DNA of 7,572 nucleotides from an uncultured Lachnospiraceae bacterium (GTDB taxonomy: Bacteria; Bacillota; Clostridia; Lachnospirales; Lachnospiraceae). Shown piece after piece: positions 5,359 through 7,572 of this stretch. Where the stretch lies: contig CACYEU010000022.1 of the NCBI GenBank assembly GCA_902773445.1, forward strand, positions 1 to 7,572, read 5' to 3'. The notes under the pieces are model-generated. The model saw nothing but the letters and a program-made list of their open reading frames with translations. It was not told where the DNA came from and made no database searches. The translations under genes and the position numbers were made by a program. Within the stretch, counting starts at the first letter, position 1. Every line of letters begins with the position of its first letter.

Positions 5359-6750
5359 GTGGATAAAACCAGAAAACACCGTACGGTATCGCTTGCGGGA
5401 AGACTCCTGCTCCTGTTTCTGATCGCGTTTGCGGTCGGAACACTGGCGCTGTATCTTCCGGCATGCAACCTGAAGCCGCTCAAACTGCTTGACGCCATGT
5501 TCGTGTCTGTCAGTTCATTGACGGCGACAGGACTGATGAGCGTACCTGCGGCGACTCAATTCAGCATCTTGGGACAGATCATCCTTTTGATCCTGATCCA
5601 GATCGGCGGACTGCTGGTGATCATCAGTGTCATTCTGCTGCTCAGGACGCTCGCGACCAGACTGCATGTCCGGGAACGGATGTCCTTAAAGCGCGTGCTG
5701 GGGACACAGACACGGATCGGGACCGGAAAGCTGATCAAGAGGATCGTGATCATCACGGCGACCGCCGAATTAGTCGGAACCGCGATCTGCGCATTCGCGT
5801 TTATTCCGATCTACGGCGCCGGCAAGGGGCTTTGGTACGGACTGTTCCATGCAGTCTCGGCTTTCTGCAATTCAGGGATCGACCTGATCAGTGATGCCAG
5901 CATGGCCGGCGGTGCCAGAGAGAGCGTGTTCGTGACAAATCCGGGCATCAATATCGGACTGTCACTGTTAACGATCGCCGGAGGATTGGGATTCCTGACA
6001 TGGATCGACCTGACCGACACGACATTCGGATGGAAGCGCGGACACGAGCGCGAGGGACTGACCTGGCGCGGACTGAAGATCACGACACGGATTGTGCTGA
6101 TCTCGACAGCAAGTCTGCTGTTCTTCGGAACACTGGTCTTTGCAATCGTTGAGTGGAAGAATCCCGACACGATCGGATCGCTTTCGGTCGGCGGAAAACT
6201 CGCGGCTTCGTTCTTCGAGTCGGCGACGGCAAGAAGCGGAGGTTTCTATACATTCAGCCAGGCGGCGATGCACGATTCATCGAAACTGTTCGCGTCGCTG
6301 TTGATGGTCATCGGAGCCGGACCGGCAGGCACCGGCGGCGGACTCAGGATCACGACAGTCGTTGTAATGATCCTGATCGCTTACGCGGTGATCCGCCGGG
6401 AAGGCAGCATCCATACGATGCACAGAAGGATCAGCGCCCGCACGGCGGGCATCGCCGTGACGATCTGCATGGGATTTACGATCCTGCTGTTCATGGGCGT
6501 ATTTATCATGAGCGAGCTTGAACCGCACGCAATGACCGATCTGATCTTCGAGTGCTCGTCAGCGCTCGGATCCTCGGGTCTTACGACCGGCATCACCGAT
6601 GAACTCTGCGGGATCAGCAAGGTTATTCTGATGATCCTGATGACCGTCGGACGGATCGGACCGGTGATGATCGCACTGTTACTTGGAACAGACCGCGGCC
6701 GGAAAGACAAGACCGGCTCGCTTCCTGAAGATATCGTGATTATTGGCTAA
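5359..6750 (+). CDS. ktrB: Potassium uptake translocase, KtrB/TrkH family
   Basis: This 463-residue integral membrane protein belongs to the TrkH/TrkG/KtrB K+ channel-like family, with four repeats of membrane helix, pore loop, membrane helix. The four selectivity-filter glycines can be placed: Gly58 (LTATGL), Gly173 (FCNSGI), Gly295 (ARSGGF) and Gly407 (GSSGLTTG). The gating loop in the third repeat is visible as GAGPAGTGGGLR (residues 319-330). Length and the short cytosolic C-terminus ending PEDIVIIG fit Gram-positive KtrB better than proteobacterial TrkH. A GTG start follows a strong SD. The next gene, 18 bases downstream, encodes the matching RCK subunit, so the pair should form a Ktr complex for K+ (possibly with Na+ coupling) uptake at the plasma membrane. 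KtrB versus KtrD naming cannot be decided. Confidence 0.94.
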   Translation: MDKTRKHRTVSLAGRLLLLFLIAFAVGTLALYLPACNLKPLKLLDAMFVSVSSLTATGLMSVPAATQFSILGQIILLILIQIGGLLVIISVILLLRTLATRLHVRERMSLKRVLGTQTRIGTGKLIKRIVIITATAELVGTAICAFAFIPIYGAGKGLWYGLFHAVSAFCNSGIDLISDASMAGGARESVFVTNPGINIGLSLLTIAGGLGFLTWIDLTDTTFGWKRGHEREGLTWRGLKITTRIVLISTASLLFFGTLVFAIVEWKNPDTIGSLSVGGKLAASFFESATARSGGFYTFSQAAMHDSSKLFASLLMVIGAGPAGTGGGLRITTVVVMILIAYAVIRREGSIHTMHRRISARTAGIAVTICMGFTILLFMGVFIMSELEPHAMTDLIFECSSALGSSGLTTGITDELCGISKVILMILMTVGRIGPVMIALLLGTDRGRKDKTGSLPEDIVIIG

Positions 6751-6768
6751 TCAACGGAGGATATACAG

Positions 6769-7422
6769 ATGAAGAACAAGAAATTTATCGTCATGGGACT
6801 TGGTGGATTCGGCTACGGCCTCGCAAAAGAGCTTGAGTACCTCGGATGTGATGTCGTCGCGATCGACAAGAACGAAGAGCGTGTCGAAGAGCTTTCCGAA
6901 GAATTGTCGCAGGTCATCTGTGCCGATATCGGAGACGAGGAAGTTCTCGAGGAGATCCATGCGCGCGATCTCGACGGCGCCATCGTCGCGACTTCAGCCG
7001 ATCTGGCAGCAGGCACACTGGCTGTGATCAATGCGAAAGAAGCCGGCGTTCCGTATGTGCTGGCCAAGGCACGCAGCGAACAGCACGCGCGTGTGCTCAC
7101 AAAAGTCGGCGCTGACGCGGTCGTCTATCCTGAGCAGGCGATGGGCCACAGCATCGGAAAATCACTTGCGTCTTCGAATTTTGCTGACTGGGTCGAGCTT
7201 TCCCCGGACCACAGCATGATCCTGCAGCCGATCCTTGCGGAGTGGGAAGGCAAGACGCTCGAAGAGCTCAAACTCCGTGAGAAGCTTGGCATCAATGTCG
7301 TCGGAGTCGTCGAGGATGACAAGATGAAAATGAATCTCGATCCGACGCATCCGCTTCATAAAGGCGTGACGATGATCCTGATCGGCGCCAATAAAGATCT
7401 CGCGAAGGTCAGAAAAAAGTAA
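6769..7422 (+). CDS. ktrA: Potassium uptake regulatory subunit, KtrA/TrkA (RCK) family
   Basis: This 217-residue cytosolic protein has an N-terminal RCK/Rossmann domain (about 1-125) with the nucleotide motif GLGGFG at residues 10-15 and the acidic residue Asp33 ending strand 2 (VVAID). ICADIGDEEVLEEI and AIVATSADL follow. A C-terminal RCK_C domain (about 135-215; LSPDHSMILQPI, LREKLGINVVGV, DPTHPLHKGVTMILIG) comes next. In this family an octameric ring binds ATP/ADP to gate KtrB, and RCK_C is often the c-di-AMP site in Gram-positives; c-di-AMP binding here is inferred. It is a single-unit KtrA rather than the duplicated TrkA of enterobacteria. The SD CGGAGG (6755-6760) is eight bases before ATG 6769, and the gene follows ktrB closely, indicating one operon. 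Confidence 0.95.
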   Translation: MKNKKFIVMGLGGFGYGLAKELEYLGCDVVAIDKNEERVEELSEELSQVICADIGDEEVLEEIHARDLDGAIVATSADLAAGTLAVINAKEAGVPYVLAKARSEQHARVLTKVGADAVVYPEQAMGHSIGKSLASSNFADWVELSPDHSMILQPILAEWEGKTLEELKLREKLGINVVGVVEDDKMKMNLDPTHPLHKGVTMILIGANKDLAKVRKK

Positions 7423-7428
7423 GAGACG

Positions 7429-7572
7429 ATGCCTGAACATACAGTCATTACAAGCGCTTCGGCAAAAAAGCTGAAGAATGCCGCCGCACTTCTGAAGAAG
7501 AGCCGCCTCCGCCGCGAGAAGCAGTGCTTTGTCGCGGAAGGAAGGCATCTCTTCGATGAGATTGCGCGCGAA
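7429..7572 (+). CDS. TrmH/SpoU-family RNA methyltransferase, N-terminal part (continues beyond window)
   Basis: An open frame runs from ATG 7429 through the last base, giving 48 residues. It begins MPEHTVITSASAKKLKNAAA and continues LLKKSRLRREKQCFVAEGRHLFDEI. This matches the N-terminal substrate-binding region of TrmH/SpoU RNA 2'-O-methyltransferases (ITS..N..IK....L..K..R.....F..EG..L..E). The catalytic SPOUT domain would lie outside the window, so rRNA or tRNA specificity cannot be judged. It starts six bases after the ktrA stop with only a weak SD (AAGAGA 7421-7426), suggesting coupled translation from the ktr transcript. It would be the second SpoU-family enzyme in the window after trmL. 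Confidence 0.82.
   Translation, partial: MPEHTVITSASAKKLKNAAALLKKSRLRREKQCFVAEGRHLFDEIARE

Overview
This window looks like core chromosome of a low-to-mid G+C Gram-positive anaerobe, most likely in class Clostridia and possibly near Lachnospiraceae. The reasons are strong AGGAGG-type ribosome binding sites, a class B sortase, a VanW-family protein, an Lrp/AsnC regulator paired with a class I aminotransferase, a compact rpsF-ssb-rpsR operon and a KtrB/KtrA potassium system. The placement is inference from gene families; there is no 16S gene here. By eye the base composition is slightly above half G+C. Every supported gene is on the + strand, and no mobile element, CRISPR array or tRNA/rRNA gene was seen.

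Region 1 (about 2-4098) is a tightly packed run of six genes. They are the 3' part of a VanW-family protein, a standalone C-terminal domain of the AIR synthase/HypE fold, an Lrp/AsnC regulator, a PLP-dependent aminotransferase, the tRNA wobble 2'-O-methyltransferase TrmL, and a class B sortase. Two junctions overlap by 4 bp (GTGA at 613-616, ATGA at 1641-1644), and trmL starts on the base after the aminotransferase stop codon. This suggests co-transcription and translational coupling. No terminator is visible after the sortase gene.

Region 2 (about 4118-5337) is the ribosomal protein S6 - SSB - ribosomal protein S18 operon. It has a good sigma-A-type promoter with an extended -10 element. Its structured 5' leader can pair with the rpsF Shine-Dalgarno sequence and is a candidate autoregulatory S6:S18 binding site. 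A strong intrinsic terminator follows rpsR.

Region 3 (about 5359-7572) encodes a KtrB/TrkH-type potassium translocase and its KtrA/TrkA-type RCK regulator. Six bases later comes the start of a SpoU/TrmH-family RNA methyltransferase that runs off the window. Only eight bases lie between the rpsR terminator T-tract and the ktrB Shine-Dalgarno, so how this operon is transcribed is open.

Nothing here amounts to a clearly new multi-gene system. The most unusual items are the lone AIRS/HypE C-terminal domain protein, whose diagnostic loop has diverged, the rpsF leader RNA, an SSB whose acidic tip ends one residue past the usual terminal Phe, and a very high density of GATC tetramers.
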